Assembly: GCF_019972135.1 (NCBI RefSeq)
Contig: NZ_BPFI01000002.1
Coordinates: forward strand, 186,001-250,000
From: Sulfurovum sp. TSL1
Lineage (GTDB): Bacteria > Campylobacterota > Campylobacteria > Campylobacterales > Sulfurovaceae
DNA: 64,000 nt
Direction: 5' to 3'
The first letter of the stretch is position 1; each line of letters starts with the position of its first letter. The translations under genes were made by a program, and so were the position numbers. The notes below the pieces were generated by a model. The model had not been told where the DNA came from. It worked only from the letters and a program-made list of their open reading frames with translations, and made no database searches. This document shows positions 48,559 to 57,561 of this stretch, one piece after another.

Positions 48559-49053
48559 TTAGAGTCTATTATAGGGAAGTGTGACGATATTGTATGCTTC
48601 GGGCAGTGTAATCGAAGGTAAACATTTCCACTTTTTTGTCATTTTTTCCTTGAGCGCATTTGAAAGTATCTGAAGTTGTGCATCCGCCTCTTCCAATGGT
48701 AAGTGTTCCACCCTTATAAATACCTGCAGTCGTTCAATATCTTTACCTTGATAGATATGATAGCCAGTGATATCGAGTGTTTTAAAGAGATGCTGAATAA
48801 GATGATGAAACCTTTTGTGTTCATCTCCTTTGTATTCGATCACAAGGTAATTGGTACGGTTCTCTTTCAGTAAGGGTGCGGCTATTGTAAATTGCCTATT
48901 TTGGTGCTGCTCTAACAGCAGAGGTGTCAGTGGTTCATTGATGCGTTCAAATTTGGCATAAAAGGTACGATTGCTGAACTGTATCTGTTCAACAATCGTA
49001 TTCCTTTTAATGTAATAATGGTCATCAAAAAGATCTAAATCAAAAACTTTTAT
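48559..49053 (-). CDS. DUF1882-like protein with an apparent AUA start codon
   Basis: The open frame begins right after the glyA stop. A start at ATA (49053) gives 164 residues beginning with the segment KVFDLDLFDDHYYIKRNTIV and containing NRTFYAKFERINEPLTP, which resembles DUF1882 proteins found at this locus. AAGGTGAG lies 4-5 nt before ATA. No ATG, GTG or TTG occurs in frame until GTG at 48843, which would delete the N-terminal 70 residues. Function is unknown. Translation may be coupled to glyA, whose TAA lies 9 nt upstream of the ATA codon. Confidence 0.72.
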   Translation of the reverse strand: MKVFDLDLFDDHYYIKRNTIVEQIQFSNRTFYAKFERINEPLTPLLLEQHQNRQFTIAAPLLKENRTNYLVIEYKGDEHKRFHHLIQHLFKTLDITGYHIYQGKDIERLQVFIRVEHLPLEEADAQLQILSNALKEKMTKKWKCLPSITLPEAYNIVTLPYNRL

Positions 49054-49062
49054 TGTCTCACC

Positions 49063-50313
49063 TTAGTAGATAGGTTTGTCATAGATCACAAAATCTTGTG
49101 CCAGTACTCTCATCTCTTCTTTGATCGTTGCATGCAGGGCAGCATCATTGATATTGTCAAGTACATCAGCGATCTTGTTTGCGATGAGCTCAAACTCTTT
49201 CTCTTTCATCCCTCTGCTTGTCAGGGCAGGAGAACCGATACGTACACCTGAAGTCACAAACGGGCTTCTTGTCTCACCAGGGACAGTGTTTTTGTTGACG
49301 GTGATACCTGCTGCACCTAGTGCCGCATCTGCATCTTTACCGGAGAAATCTTTGTTCAGGAATGAAACCAGTACCAGGTGGTTGTCAGTACCGCCAGATA
49401 CGACATCATAGCCTCTTTCCATGAGAACATTTGCAAGTACTGCTGCATTGGCTTTGACCTGTTTTGCATAGACTTTCCATGCATCACTGAGGTTGTGTTT
49501 GAAACCTACTGCTTTTGCAGCAACCACATGGACAAGGGGCCCGCCCTGGAGTCCAGGGAAGATCGCTGAATTGATCTTTTTGGCTATCTCCTCATCATTT
49601 GTCATGATCATACCGCCACGAGGTCCTGCAAGTGTTTTATGTGTTGTTGTTGTGACTACATCCGCATATGGGAATGGACTAGGGTGTTCACCTGCACATA
49701 CCAATCCTGCAATGTGTGCGATATCTGCAAAAAGGATAGCCCCCACTTCATCAGCGATCTCTCTGAATTTTTTAAAGTCTATCTCTCTTGCATACGCAGA
49801 AGCTCCACATACGATGATCTTAGGCTGTACGATCTTAGCGATCTCGAGTACTCTGTCATAGTTGATACGACCGTCAAGCTCTACACCGTAAGTGAAAGAA
49901 GAGTAGTTCTTACCGGAAAAACTTGGCTTGGAACCATGTGTCAAGTGACCACCGTGGCTTAGGTCCATCCCGAGTATCTTCTCTCCGGCTTTAAGCAGTG
50001 CTGCATAGACAGCGCCATTTGCCTGAGAACCTGAATGCGGTTGCACATTCGCATAGTTACACTCAAAAAGCTCACATGCTCTGTCGATAGCAAGCTGCTC
50101 TACGGTATCAGCAAATTCACATCCGCCATAATATCTTTTATATGGGTATCCTTCAGCATACTTGTTTGTGAACACAGAACCCATTGCTTCCATTACAGCA
50201 GGAATGGTAAAATTCTCGCTGGCGATCATCTCTAAGTGATCTGTTTGTCTTTTTCTCTCATTTTCGATCGCTTCAAAAATCTCTGGGTCAAATGTTTCTA
50301 TGGCATAACTCAT
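49063..50313 (-). CDS. glyA: Serine hydroxymethyltransferase
   Basis: This 416-residue PLP enzyme interconverts serine and glycine and loads tetrahydrofolate. Motifs include [46 protein letters not shown], and the PLP lysine in [17 protein letters not shown]. It follows lysS by about 44 bp and precedes the DUF1882 gene. Confidence 0.98.
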   Translation of the reverse strand: MSYAIETFDPEIFEAIENERKRQTDHLEMIASENFTIPAVMEAMGSVFTNKYAEGYPYKRYYGGCEFADTVEQLAIDRACELFECNYANVQPHSGSQANGAVYAALLKAGEKILGMDLSHGGHLTHGSKPSFSGKNYSSFTYGVELDGRINYDRVLEIAKIVQPKIIVCGASAYAREIDFKKFREIADEVGAILFADIAHIAGLVCAGEHPSPFPYADVVTTTTHKTLAGPRGGMIMTNDEEIAKKINSAIFPGLQGGPLVHVVAAKAVGFKHNLSDAWKVYAKQVKANAAVLANVLMERGYDVVSGGTDNHLVLVSFLNKDFSGKDADAALGAAGITVNKNTVPGETRSPFVTSGVRIGSPALTSRGMKEKEFELIANKIADVLDNINDAALHATIKEEMRVLAQDFVIYDKPIY

Positions 50314-50357
50314 AAGGTATCCTTTGTTGGGTTTATTGGTGGATTTATATCCAAATT

Positions 50358-52013
50358 TTACTTTTGCTTCTCTTGCACTCTCTGTTTACAGGCAGCGACA
50401 TCTATACAGAACATACCCTTGCCTTTTTTGGCAGGTTTGAGTTCAATGAGATTTTCGTTTCCACACTTTTTACATTTACTTTCTGGTGCACAGACCGGTG
50501 CAAGCTCTTCTCTTGGGACTTCCGGTTTCATCGCCGGGAACAGAAGTACATCACGGATACTGTGTTGGTTGGTCAGCATCATCACAAGTCTGTCTATACC
50601 GATACCCTCACCGGCTGTTGGTGTCATACCGTAGCTCAGTGCCTTCACATAGTCAGTGTCCATATGCATCGCCTCATCATCACCGGTCGCTTCTTTGGCA
50701 TCCACTTGCCCCTTAAATCTCTCATACTGGTCGATAGGGTCATTCAGCTCAGAGAAACCATTGGCGATCTCTTTACCTGCCATAAAGAGCTCAAAACGCT
50801 CTGCAATATCCGGGTTCTCATCACTTCTTCTTGCAAGCGGTGAGATATCCACAGGGAAATCTGTAATGAACGTAGGGTTGATGAGTTTCCCTTCGACAAA
50901 TTCATCAAAGAGTTCAGCCTGAAGATAACCCAAGGTAAGGTTAGGATCAACCTTGACATTGTGTTCCTGGAGATAGGCCAATGCTTTCTCTTTATCTGTG
51001 GCAACCTCTGCGGGTACCCCACCGATGGTGGTCAGTGATTCGATATACGGCACTTTTGCAAACGGTGTGGCAAAGTCTATCTCCAGTTCACCGTAAGGCA
51101 GCTTCCTCTCAAGGCCAAGGTTGTCAAAGAGATAGTCAAACAGTTCTTCGGTGATCTCCATCAGTTCGATATAGGTTTTATAGGCCCAGTAGAACTCGAT
51201 CATTGTAAATTCAGGGTTATGGGTATGGTCCATCCCTTCATTTCTGAAGTTTCTGTTGATCTCAAACACCGCTTCCATACCGCCAACAATAAGACGTTTG
51301 AGGTAGAGTTCAGGTGCGATACGCAGATAACGCTCTACATCCAGCGCATTGTGGTGCGTGATGAACGGTTTTGCATTGGCACCGCCAGGGATAGGGTGCA
51401 TCATAGGTGTTTCTACTTCCAGGAACTCTTTATCTTCAAAGAATCTTCTTACCATCGAAACGATCTTGGATCTCATCACAAAGTTCTCTTTGACTCCGGG
51501 ATTCATGATCATATCAAGGTAACGTTGTCTGTATCTGAGCTCCTGGTCTTGCAGTCCATGGAACTTTTCAGGCAGTGGAGAGATCGCTTTGGAAATGATC
51601 TTCATCTCTTTACAGTGAAGTGTAAGCTCACCTGTCTGTGTCACAAAAGGGTATCCTGTTGCTTCGATGATATCTCCGACCTCAAAGAGTTTCTTTGCCA
51701 CATTGTTATAAAAACCTTCCGGAAGTTCATCTCTATTGTAATAGATCTGCACCAAACCATGGGCATCTTCTATCTTTGCAAAGGCAGCTTTCCCCATGAT
51801 ACGGATAAACTTGAGCCGTCCTGTCAGTGAGTAGGTTCTGTTCTCATCTTTTTTTTCATCACTTTTCTGCTCTTGGATATCAGCACACTCTTCTAAAAAC
51901 TGTGTTGAAGGAGTTCCTTTTTGTATCTGGTTAGGGTAAGGATTGATACCTTCTTCTCTTAGTTTTTCTGTTTTTTTGATTCGTTCTTGGATATATTGAT
52001 TTTCAAATATCAA
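50358..52013 (-). CDS. lysS: Class II lysyl-tRNA synthetase with C-terminal Cys-rich tail
   Basis: This 551-residue enzyme charges tRNA-Lys. The OB-fold anticodon domain is at ~60-160; class II motifs are [23 protein letters not shown] and [26 protein letters not shown]. After the usual end, about 45 extra residues carry Cys pairs ([11 protein letters not shown] ... [11 protein letters not shown]), a zinc-ribbon-like tail. This makes it longer than the E. coli enzyme (505). Confidence 0.97.
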   Translation of the reverse strand: MIFENQYIQERIKKTEKLREEGINPYPNQIQKGTPSTQFLEECADIQEQKSDEKKDENRTYSLTGRLKFIRIMGKAAFAKIEDAHGLVQIYYNRDELPEGFYNNVAKKLFEVGDIIEATGYPFVTQTGELTLHCKEMKIISKAISPLPEKFHGLQDQELRYRQRYLDMIMNPGVKENFVMRSKIVSMVRRFFEDKEFLEVETPMMHPIPGGANAKPFITHHNALDVERYLRIAPELYLKRLIVGGMEAVFEINRNFRNEGMDHTHNPEFTMIEFYWAYKTYIELMEITEELFDYLFDNLGLERKLPYGELEIDFATPFAKVPYIESLTTIGGVPAEVATDKEKALAYLQEHNVKVDPNLTLGYLQAELFDEFVEGKLINPTFITDFPVDISPLARRSDENPDIAERFELFMAGKEIANGFSELNDPIDQYERFKGQVDAKEATGDDEAMHMDTDYVKALSYGMTPTAGEGIGIDRLVMMLTNQHSIRDVLLFPAMKPEVPREELAPVCAPESKCKKCGNENLIELKPAKKGKGMFCIDVAACKQRVQEKQK

Positions 52014-52050
52014 GCTCTCTCCTGTTGTTGATCTGGTTATTGCATCTCTA

Positions 52051-52067
52051 TAGGGTCAAGCCCTATG
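52051..52067. other. Small hairpin between fur and lysS
   Basis: ATAGGG (52051-52056) pairs with CCCTAT (52062-52067) around a 5-nt loop in the 130-bp gap between fur and lysS. It may be a weak terminator after fur; no T-run follows. Confidence 0.35.
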
Positions 52068-52143
52068 GAGTATTTTGATGTTGAGGCTGCTTTTCAAGCA
52101 ATCTCTCACGATTGATTGTAATGTATGAGCGTGTTCAGTCCGG

Positions 52144-52581
52144 TTATTGGCACTTCTCACAAAGACCGGTGATCTTCATCGTATGGTCTGTCATTTGAAA
52201 GTTGAATTTTTTTGCTATCGCTTCTTGTCTCTCTTCAATGGTTTCGTCGTAAAATTCTATAATCTTACCACATTTTGTACAGATAAGATGGTCATGATGT
52301 TTTTTAAGACCAAGTTCATATTTTTTGCCCTGTACACCAAAAGAGATAGAACTGGCGATCTCTGATGATTCCAGTAAAGCAAGTGTACGGTAGACAGTTG
52401 CAATACCGATATTGACATCGGGGTGTTGCTCTTTCAGTAGGGTATAGATATCCTCAGGCGTAAAGTGTCCGTTGTTTTCGTAAAGGAACTTCAAAACAAG
52501 CTCTCGTTGTTTTGTGAACTTCAGTGCGTTTTCCTTCAAAAGTGTTTGGAACTTTTCTAAAAGTAGAGGATATTCAATCAT
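52144..52581 (-). CDS. fur: Ferric uptake regulator Fur
   Basis: This 145-residue metal-responsive repressor has the winged helix (FTKQRELVLKFLYENNGHFTPEDIYTLLKEQHPDVNIGIATVYRTLALLE) and the metal motifs HHDHLICTKCGKIIEFYDE and a second GLCEKC near the C-terminus (two CxxC pairs). It likely represses iron-uptake genes with Fe2+. It overlaps cvpA by 4 bp (ATGA). Confidence 0.95.
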   Translation of the reverse strand: MIEYPLLLEKFQTLLKENALKFTKQRELVLKFLYENNGHFTPEDIYTLLKEQHPDVNIGIATVYRTLALLESSEIASSISFGVQGKKYELGLKKHHDHLICTKCGKIIEFYDETIEERQEAIAKKFNFQMTDHTMKITGLCEKCQ

Positions 52582-53228
52582 ATGGACCCTTGGTTTTCTA
52601 TAGTAGTATTCGTACTATTGGTTTCGATGATCGAAGCGTTTGTCTCAACTGAAACATTCATTTCGACCGGAGCAGCGACCTCTTTTGTATCAGAAACAGT
52701 CAGCCCCAGATCAGAGGTATCCAGGTTGATAAGGTACGAACCTGTGGCCCTGAGATACGGATAGAGTACAGAATCATTGATGTACTTTTCCAAATTATCT
52801 TTGATCAGTGTGACATTGGATAACGCAGTGACGATCAACGCAAAAATAAGGAAATACTTCCCCCCTCCTGCGATAAAACCAAAAAGACGATTGAGAAAAC
52901 CTAAACCGCTTTCACTGGTCAGTTTGGAAAATATCGTACCAAGAATGGTAGCACTCACCCAAATAATGATCAAAATGGCAAGGAAACCGATAAGTTTAAG
53001 GAGGGATGCATTCTCTAAAGGTAAAAAGTTCGTATCAATAAATGTTGCAGCTTTATCAGAAAGTCTGGAGGCGAAGTAGACCCCGCCTACCAGACCTAAA
53101 AGACCGAATAGTTCTTTGATAAAACCCTGCATAAAACCTTTGATCCCCAGTATCAGTATAATGGCTGAGATGGTGACATCAAAGTAATTAAAGTCCATCA
53201 TTGAAAAACTTTCCATTGAAAAATCCAT
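52578..53228 (-). CDS. cvpA: CvpA family membrane protein
   Basis: This 216-residue protein has four membrane helices (YFDVTISAIILILGIKGFMQGF; LFGLLGLVGGVYFASRLS; LLKLIGFLAILIIIWVSATILGTIF; FIAGGGKYFLIFALIVTAL) and a Thr/Glu/Asn-rich tail. CvpA proteins are linked to colicin V export and envelope stress. It sits just before fur, as in C. jejuni. Confidence 0.88.
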   Translation of the reverse strand: MDFSMESFSMMDFNYFDVTISAIILILGIKGFMQGFIKELFGLLGLVGGVYFASRLSDKAATFIDTNFLPLENASLLKLIGFLAILIIIWVSATILGTIFSKLTSESGLGFLNRLFGFIAGGGKYFLIFALIVTALSNVTLIKDNLEKYINDSVLYPYLRATGSYLINLDTSDLGLTVSDTKEVAAPVEMNVSVETNASIIETNSTNTTIENQGSI

Positions 53229-53270
53229 ATTATCCCCTGTTTTTACTTATAGTTTTTGCGTATTGTATCT

Positions 53271-53302
53271 ATATCTCTCTAAAAATGTTTTTAGAGAGAT
53301 AT
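53271..53302 (-). terminator. 32-nt palindrome after pilT
   Basis: ATATCTCTCTAAAAA (53271-53285) and TTTTTAGAGAGATAT (53288-53302) are exact complements separated by two bases, starting 10 bp beyond the pilT stop. The stem is long and A/T-rich inside, without a T-run afterwards. It likely ends or protects the pilT transcript, or serves as a protein-binding palindrome ahead of cvpA. Confidence 0.6.
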
Positions 53303-53311
53303 TTGTGATGA

Positions 53312-54370
53312 TCATATTTTTCCAGAAAGTTCAGCTGGCCTGTTGGCATACTGTATAGCAACATCACGGCTTATCTTCCCGTCTTTGAGGAATTTAAGCA
53401 GTGCCTGAGTTTGCGTTTGCATACCTGTATCACCTTGACCCAATTGCATTTGTGAATAGATCTGGTGTACTTTATCTTCACGAATGAGGTTTGAAATCGC
53501 ATGATTAGTGACCAGGATCTCAGAAGCAGCGACACGGCCTCCTCCCAACTTAGGAAGAAGCGCCTGTGCGATAACCGCAACCAGTGAAGAGGCGATCATC
53601 GCTCTGATCTGCGGTTGTTCATCCCCTGTAAATACATCGATGATACGGTTAATGGTTCCCGGTGCCGAAGAGGTATGCAGGGTACCGAATACAAGGTGAC
53701 CTGTTTCAGCGGCAGTAAGCCCTGCTTCTATGGTTTCCTTATCTCTCATCTCCCCGATCAGTATGATGTCAGGGTCTTGACGCATGGCATATTTTAGGGC
53801 TGTGGCAAAAGAGGCAGTATCTTCACCGACACCTCTGTGAGAGAAGACAGATTTTTTATTCTGGTGGATAAATTCCACTGGATCTTCCACAGTGACGATG
53901 TGTTTTTGTTCATTAAGGTTTATCTCATTGAGCATAGCGGCGAGTGTGGTCGATTTACCGGAACCTGTTGGCCCTGTGACCAAAATAAGCCCTTTTTCTC
54001 TCTTGATAAGACTTTTATAGACTTCAGGCGCACCCAGGTCATCCAGTGAAGGCACATCAATAGGAATGATCCTGAAGGCAGCAGCAGTGTCCCCCAAGGT
54101 ACGATAGTAGTTTGCCCTGAACCGTCCGATACCAGGAAGCAAGAGTGCAAAGTCAAGTTCATCATACTCTTCAAATTGTTGTTTCTGTTTCTCTGTGATA
54201 AGCGAGTAACACATCTCCTCAATGTCATCCCCTGTCAGTACAGGAAGGTTAACGGGTTTAAGTACACCATCGAGTCTTATCTGTGGTTCGGTACGACTTA
54301 CGAGGTGGAGGTCCGATGCACCATGTGTAACAACACTTTGAAGCAGTTTCTTGATATCAAAAGCAGCCAT
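53312..54370 (-). CDS. pilT: PilT-type secretion/twitching ATPase
   Basis: This 352-residue hexameric ATPase family member has ASDLHLVSRTEPQIRLDG near the start, Walker A GPTGSGKSTT near 130, Asp and His boxes (VTVEDPVEFIHQNKKS; MRQDPDIILIGEMRDKETIEAGLTAAETGHLVFGTLHT), and AVIAQALLPKLGGGRVAA. PilT powers type IV pilus retraction. No other pilus genes are near, and the flanks are housekeeping genes, so the target machine lies elsewhere. Confidence 0.93.
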   Translation of the reverse strand: MAAFDIKKLLQSVVTHGASDLHLVSRTEPQIRLDGVLKPVNLPVLTGDDIEEMCYSLITEKQKQQFEEYDELDFALLLPGIGRFRANYYRTLGDTAAAFRIIPIDVPSLDDLGAPEVYKSLIKREKGLILVTGPTGSGKSTTLAAMLNEINLNEQKHIVTVEDPVEFIHQNKKSVFSHRGVGEDTASFATALKYAMRQDPDIILIGEMRDKETIEAGLTAAETGHLVFGTLHTSSAPGTINRIIDVFTGDEQPQIRAMIASSLVAVIAQALLPKLGGGRVAASEILVTNHAISNLIREDKVHQIYSQMQLGQGDTGMQTQTQALLKFLKDGKISRDVAIQYANRPAELSGKI

Positions 54371-54382
54371 GATTATCCTTTT

Positions 54383-54724
54383 TTAATGTATGATTTTTAG
54401 ATATTGAGACTCATTATACCCAACTATCACCTGGTTATCAAGCTCGATAACGGGACGTTTGATAAGCATATTCTCTTTTGCAAGCCATTGCTGTTTATCT
54501 TCGTCAGACAGATCAAGCTCTTTCAGTTTTAGGGTGCGGTAGGTCGTACCTCTGGTATTGAAGAGGGTCTTGATATCGGTATATTCTAACCATGAAGCGA
54601 TCGTCTCCCCGTCCACCGGCGTTTCACGGAAATCTATGAACTCGTAGGCTATCTCATGGGATTTAAGATATTTTATCGCTTTTCTGACACTGTCACAATT
54701 TTTTATACCATAGATCTTCAGCAT
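54383..54724 (-). CDS. ArsC/Spx-family reductase-like protein (YffB-like)
   Basis: This ~113-residue thioredoxin-fold protein begins MLKIYGIKNCDSVRKAIKYL with a single conserved Cys, and has NTRGTTYRTLKL and MLIKRPVIEL, matching the YffB/ArsC-like family. Arsenate reduction is not expected from this subgroup; function is uncertain. A GTG three codons upstream (54733) is an alternative start, abutting gatC. Confidence 0.87.
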   Translation of the reverse strand: MLKIYGIKNCDSVRKAIKYLKSHEIAYEFIDFRETPVDGETIASWLEYTDIKTLFNTRGTTYRTLKLKELDLSDEDKQQWLAKENMLIKRPVIELDNQVIVGYNESQYLKIIH

Positions 54725-54733
54725 GCAATACAC

Positions 54734-55024
54734 TTATTCGATGATCGCTGGTACGATGAAAAAGTCGTCTTGTGCCTGAGGGGCATGAGAGAGTATATCT
54801 TTTGCAATATCATCGGCTTCTCTGGGACTATCGGCTCTTAAAGGTGTTCCCCCTTCGAGCGTTGAAAATGAAGCATCCAGGCCTTCTGTATCAAGTTCAT
54901 TGAGATTATCCACATAAGTGAGGATACCTGAGAGTTGTTCGATCACCGCCTCTTTTTTAGAATCGTCGATCCTTAGGTGTGAAAGTTTTTCAAGTTTCTC
55001 TAAAACAGTGTGATCTATGTGCAT
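54734..55024 (-). CDS. gatC: Asp/Glu-tRNA amidotransferase subunit C
   Basis: This 96-residue protein stabilises GatA in the GatCAB enzyme that makes Asn-tRNA and Gln-tRNA. It has LEKLSHLRIDDSKKEAVIEQLSGILTYVDNLNELDTEG and the C-terminal LRADSPREADD. gatA and gatB are not in the window, as is common in this phylum. It lies 1 bp from the ArsC-like gene. Confidence 0.93.
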   Translation of the reverse strand: MHIDHTVLEKLEKLSHLRIDDSKKEAVIEQLSGILTYVDNLNELDTEGLDASFSTLEGGTPLRADSPREADDIAKDILSHAPQAQDDFFIVPAIIE

Positions 55025-55127
55025 GATATCCCTTATTTCTGGTCAATTTTTATAATGGCTCTTATTATATATTAATTTAGTTTAAGATATAACTACAAGT
55101 AAAATAACAGAGATAAAGGTGTAAACG

Positions 55128-55469
55128 ATGCAACAATTAGATATGAACTCAGAAGAATTTAAAGCAGAAATGGTGAAGACAAAACAGTTTACAGATAAAG
55201 TATGTGAAAGTAAAGGTTGGGTCTATAACAGCAATGAAGAGGTTAATGAAGCCATCATCATGGGGCTTTCACGTCACAAATTACTTTATGGTAAAAGATT
55301 CTGTCCCTGTTTCATGGTTGAACCGGATGAGTCAAAGCCAGGTAAGTTCAAAAGTGTTGATGACAGGATCTGCCCGTGTAAACCTGCGATAGAAAAAGAG
55401 CTTCCTGAAGATGGTATCTGCCATTGTCAGATCTTCTGTACTCCTGAGTACCGCGAAGCAAATAGTTAA
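55128..55469 (+). CDS. Ferredoxin-thioredoxin reductase catalytic (beta) subunit-like
   Basis: This 113-residue protein has the FTR catalytic motif series: RFCPCFM, RICPCKP and ICHCQIFC, i.e. CPC, CPC and CHC with spacing typical of the 4Fe-4S/disulfide site. FTR reduces thioredoxin with electrons from ferredoxin. No variable (alpha) subunit is seen nearby. A rhodanese gene follows 80 bp downstream, suggesting a link to sulfur or redox handling (inference). Confidence 0.88.
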   Translation: MQQLDMNSEEFKAEMVKTKQFTDKVCESKGWVYNSNEEVNEAIIMGLSRHKLLYGKRFCPCFMVEPDESKPGKFKSVDDRICPCKPAIEKELPEDGICHCQIFCTPEYREANS

Positions 55470-55515
55470 GTAAAGTGTATTTTTAACTTAACAGCAGGTT
55501 ATAATTTTGATTGAC

Positions 55516-55521
55516 TATAAT
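55516..55521 (+). promoter_or_regulatory. -10 box ahead of the rhodanese gene
   Basis: TATAAT in GACTATAATACTT lies 30 bp before the rhodanese ATG; a CAGGAG ribosome-binding site follows. It suggests separate transcription from the FTR-like gene. Confidence 0.5.
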
Positions 55522-55551
55522 ACTTGATTATTTTAGTCAGGAGATCACAAT

Positions 55552-55896
55552 ATGCAAGAGTTACTTGAAAAAGATGATATCAATTCGGAAGAGTTGGAAA
55601 TTTTATTAGAAGCACGGGATGAAGGGAAAGTAGATTTCCTTTTGGTCGATGTAAGAGAAGAGATGGAGTATGAGATGGGCCACATTAAAGGTGTGGACAT
55701 GCTTAAACCTACGACTGCTTTTCAACAATGGGCACAAGAGCTTTTTGATGAGACCAAAGAGAAGAAAGTCATCTTTACCTGTCGTACAGGCAGCAGAAGC
55801 GGGCAGGTACAACATGTATTCAAGCAACATGGGCATACAGGCGTATTGAACCATTTTGGCGGTATTGTGACCTACCATGGTGAAATAGAAAAATAA
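55552..55896 (+). CDS. Single-domain rhodanese
   Basis: This 114-residue rhodanese transfers sulfane sulfur. It has LLVDVREEMEYEMGHIKG and the active-site loop FTCRTGSRSGQV with the catalytic Cys, then NHFGGIVTYHGEI. No signal peptide, so cytoplasmic. It is followed after 1 bp by an esterase gene. Confidence 0.92.
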   Translation: MQELLEKDDINSEELEILLEARDEGKVDFLLVDVREEMEYEMGHIKGVDMLKPTTAFQQWAQELFDETKEKKVIFTCRTGSRSGQVQHVFKQHGHTGVLNHFGGIVTYHGEIEK

Positions 55897-55897
55897 A

Positions 55898-56455
55898 ATG
55901 TCTAAAATCCTCTATCTTCACGGTTTCGCATCTTGCGGAGAAGGGAATAAATCTTCACTCCTTAAATCCTATTTTGGTGCAGACAATGTCATCGCACCGG
56001 ATCTTCCGCCTTCTCCTATCGATGCTCTGGCATTGGCCGAAGAGATCTTAGGCTCTGCAAACATTGATACCTTGATAGGTTCATCGTTAGGCGGATATTA
56101 TGCAACCGTTTTGGCTGAAAAATACCGCATGAAAGCCATACTGCTTAACCCGTCGACCCGGCCATGGGAAACTTTGGCTGCCTATACAGGGTGGCAAAAA
56201 CGTTTTTGTGATGAAGAGATATTTGAATTCAAACCGGTCTATCTCGAACAACTCAAAATGTTACAGACAGCTCCGGATAAAGGAAAATATCTACTGCTTT
56301 TGCAAAGTGGAGATGAAGTATTGGATTATGCAAAAGCACAATCTCTTTATAAGAAACACAAAGTGATCGTTGAGTATGGCGGGAATCACCGTTTTGAAAA
56401 CCTGGATGAGTATCTCTCCATGGTAGAAAAATTTATAAAAAATGAGTCTGAATGA
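55898..56455 (+). CDS. YqiA-like alpha/beta hydrolase (esterase)
   Basis: This 185-residue hydrolase starts MSKILYLHGFASCGEGNKSSLL, has the nucleophile elbow LIGSSLGGYYATVLA near residue 63, a later Asp in QSGDEVLDY, and the catalytic His in YGGNHRFENLDEYL. E. coli YqiA acts on short acyl esters. It overlaps dapE. Confidence 0.88.
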   Translation: MSKILYLHGFASCGEGNKSSLLKSYFGADNVIAPDLPPSPIDALALAEEILGSANIDTLIGSSLGGYYATVLAEKYRMKAILLNPSTRPWETLAAYTGWQKRFCDEEIFEFKPVYLEQLKMLQTAPDKGKYLLLLQSGDEVLDYAKAQSLYKKHKVIVEYGGNHRFENLDEYLSMVEKFIKNESE

Positions 56456-57561
56456 ATGTAGTTGATCTATTGCTAAAACTGTTGAGTTTTGAATCTTTAA
56501 CACCTGATGATGCAGGATCGTTAAAATTCATTGAAGCGTATCTTGATGAGTATGAAGCGATCTATGTAAACAAAGAGGGTGTGAAAAATCTCATGTTGAG
56601 TAAAAAGTTCTCAGAAGGGCCGCATCTTTGTTTTGCCGGGCATGTAGATGTCGTTCCTGCGGGAGATAAGTGGGATACAAACCCTTTTGTTCCCGTGATC
56701 AAAGAGGGCAATATCTATGCCCGTGGGGCACAAGATATGAAAAGCGGAGTGGCCGCTTTTGTACAAGCCTGTAAAGAGAGTGAACATTTTGAAGGTACGC
56801 TCTCCGTACTGCTTACCTCCGATGAAGAAGGTGAGGGAAAATACGGTACGGCAGTGATGCTTGAGCACCTCAGAGAGATAGACTTTTTGCCGGATTACTG
56901 TATTGTTGCAGAACCGACGTGCGAGCGTGTCTTTGGAGATGCGATCAAGATAGGCAGACGTGGCTCGATCAATGGATATTTGACGTTGAACGGCAAGCAG
57001 GGGCATGCTGCGTATCCTGAGAAAGCGATCAACCCGGTCCATCAGATAGCCACGATTCTAGATAAGATCGCGGGGATAGATCTGGATCAAGGGGATGATG
57101 ATTTCGCACCGAGCAAAATGGTGATCACGGATATCCGTGCAGGTATGGAAGTGACCAATGTGACACCAGGGACATTAAAAATGATGTTCAATGTACGTAA
57201 TTCCACTAAAACTACACAACAAGAGGTTAAACTTCACATTGACAAATGTTTTGACGGCCTGGATTACAGTTTGGAATTAACGCAGGGTTCGTACCCGTTT
57301 GTAACGAAAAGAGATTCCAAGATCGTACAGAAGCTCACTTCAAGCATTAAAAATATTACGGGGGTGGAAACCAAATTCTCTACCGCCGGTGGTACGAGTG
57401 ACGCCAGGTTTATGGGGGCTTATGGCATAGATGTGGTAGAGTTCGGTGTGATCAATGATACGATTCATGCACCCAATGAAAGGACATCCATCAAAGAAGT
57501 CGAAGCACTTTGTGCTGTGTTTAAAGATACAGTGAAACATTTTAATGAAGGATCGATATGA
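56452..57561 (+). CDS. dapE: Succinyl-diaminopimelate desuccinylase
   Basis: This 369-residue M20 zinc enzyme works in lysine and meso-DAP synthesis. Motifs are CFAGHVDVVPAGDKWDTNPF (His and Asp metal ligands), YARGAQDMKSGVAAFV, SDEEGEGKYGT, and TAGGTSDARFM. Upstream overlap ATGA with the esterase and downstream overlap with a thioredoxin-like gene suggest one operon. Confidence 0.95.
   Translation: MNVVDLLLKLLSFESLTPDDAGSLKFIEAYLDEYEAIYVNKEGVKNLMLSKKFSEGPHLCFAGHVDVVPAGDKWDTNPFVPVIKEGNIYARGAQDMKSGVAAFVQACKESEHFEGTLSVLLTSDEEGEGKYGTAVMLEHLREIDFLPDYCIVAEPTCERVFGDAIKIGRRGSINGYLTLNGKQGHAAYPEKAINPVHQIATILDKIAGIDLDQGDDDFAPSKMVITDIRAGMEVTNVTPGTLKMMFNVRNSTKTTQQEVKLHIDKCFDGLDYSLELTQGSYPFVTKRDSKIVQKLTSSIKNITGVETKFSTAGGTSDARFMGAYGIDVVEFGVINDTIHAPNERTSIKEVEALCAVFKDTVKHFNEGSI

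Noticed and set aside
54383-54733. Arsenate reductase function for the ArsC-like gene
   Set aside because: Only one Cys and YffB-like motifs are seen, with no other arsenic genes nearby, so an arsenate-reductase name is not justified.
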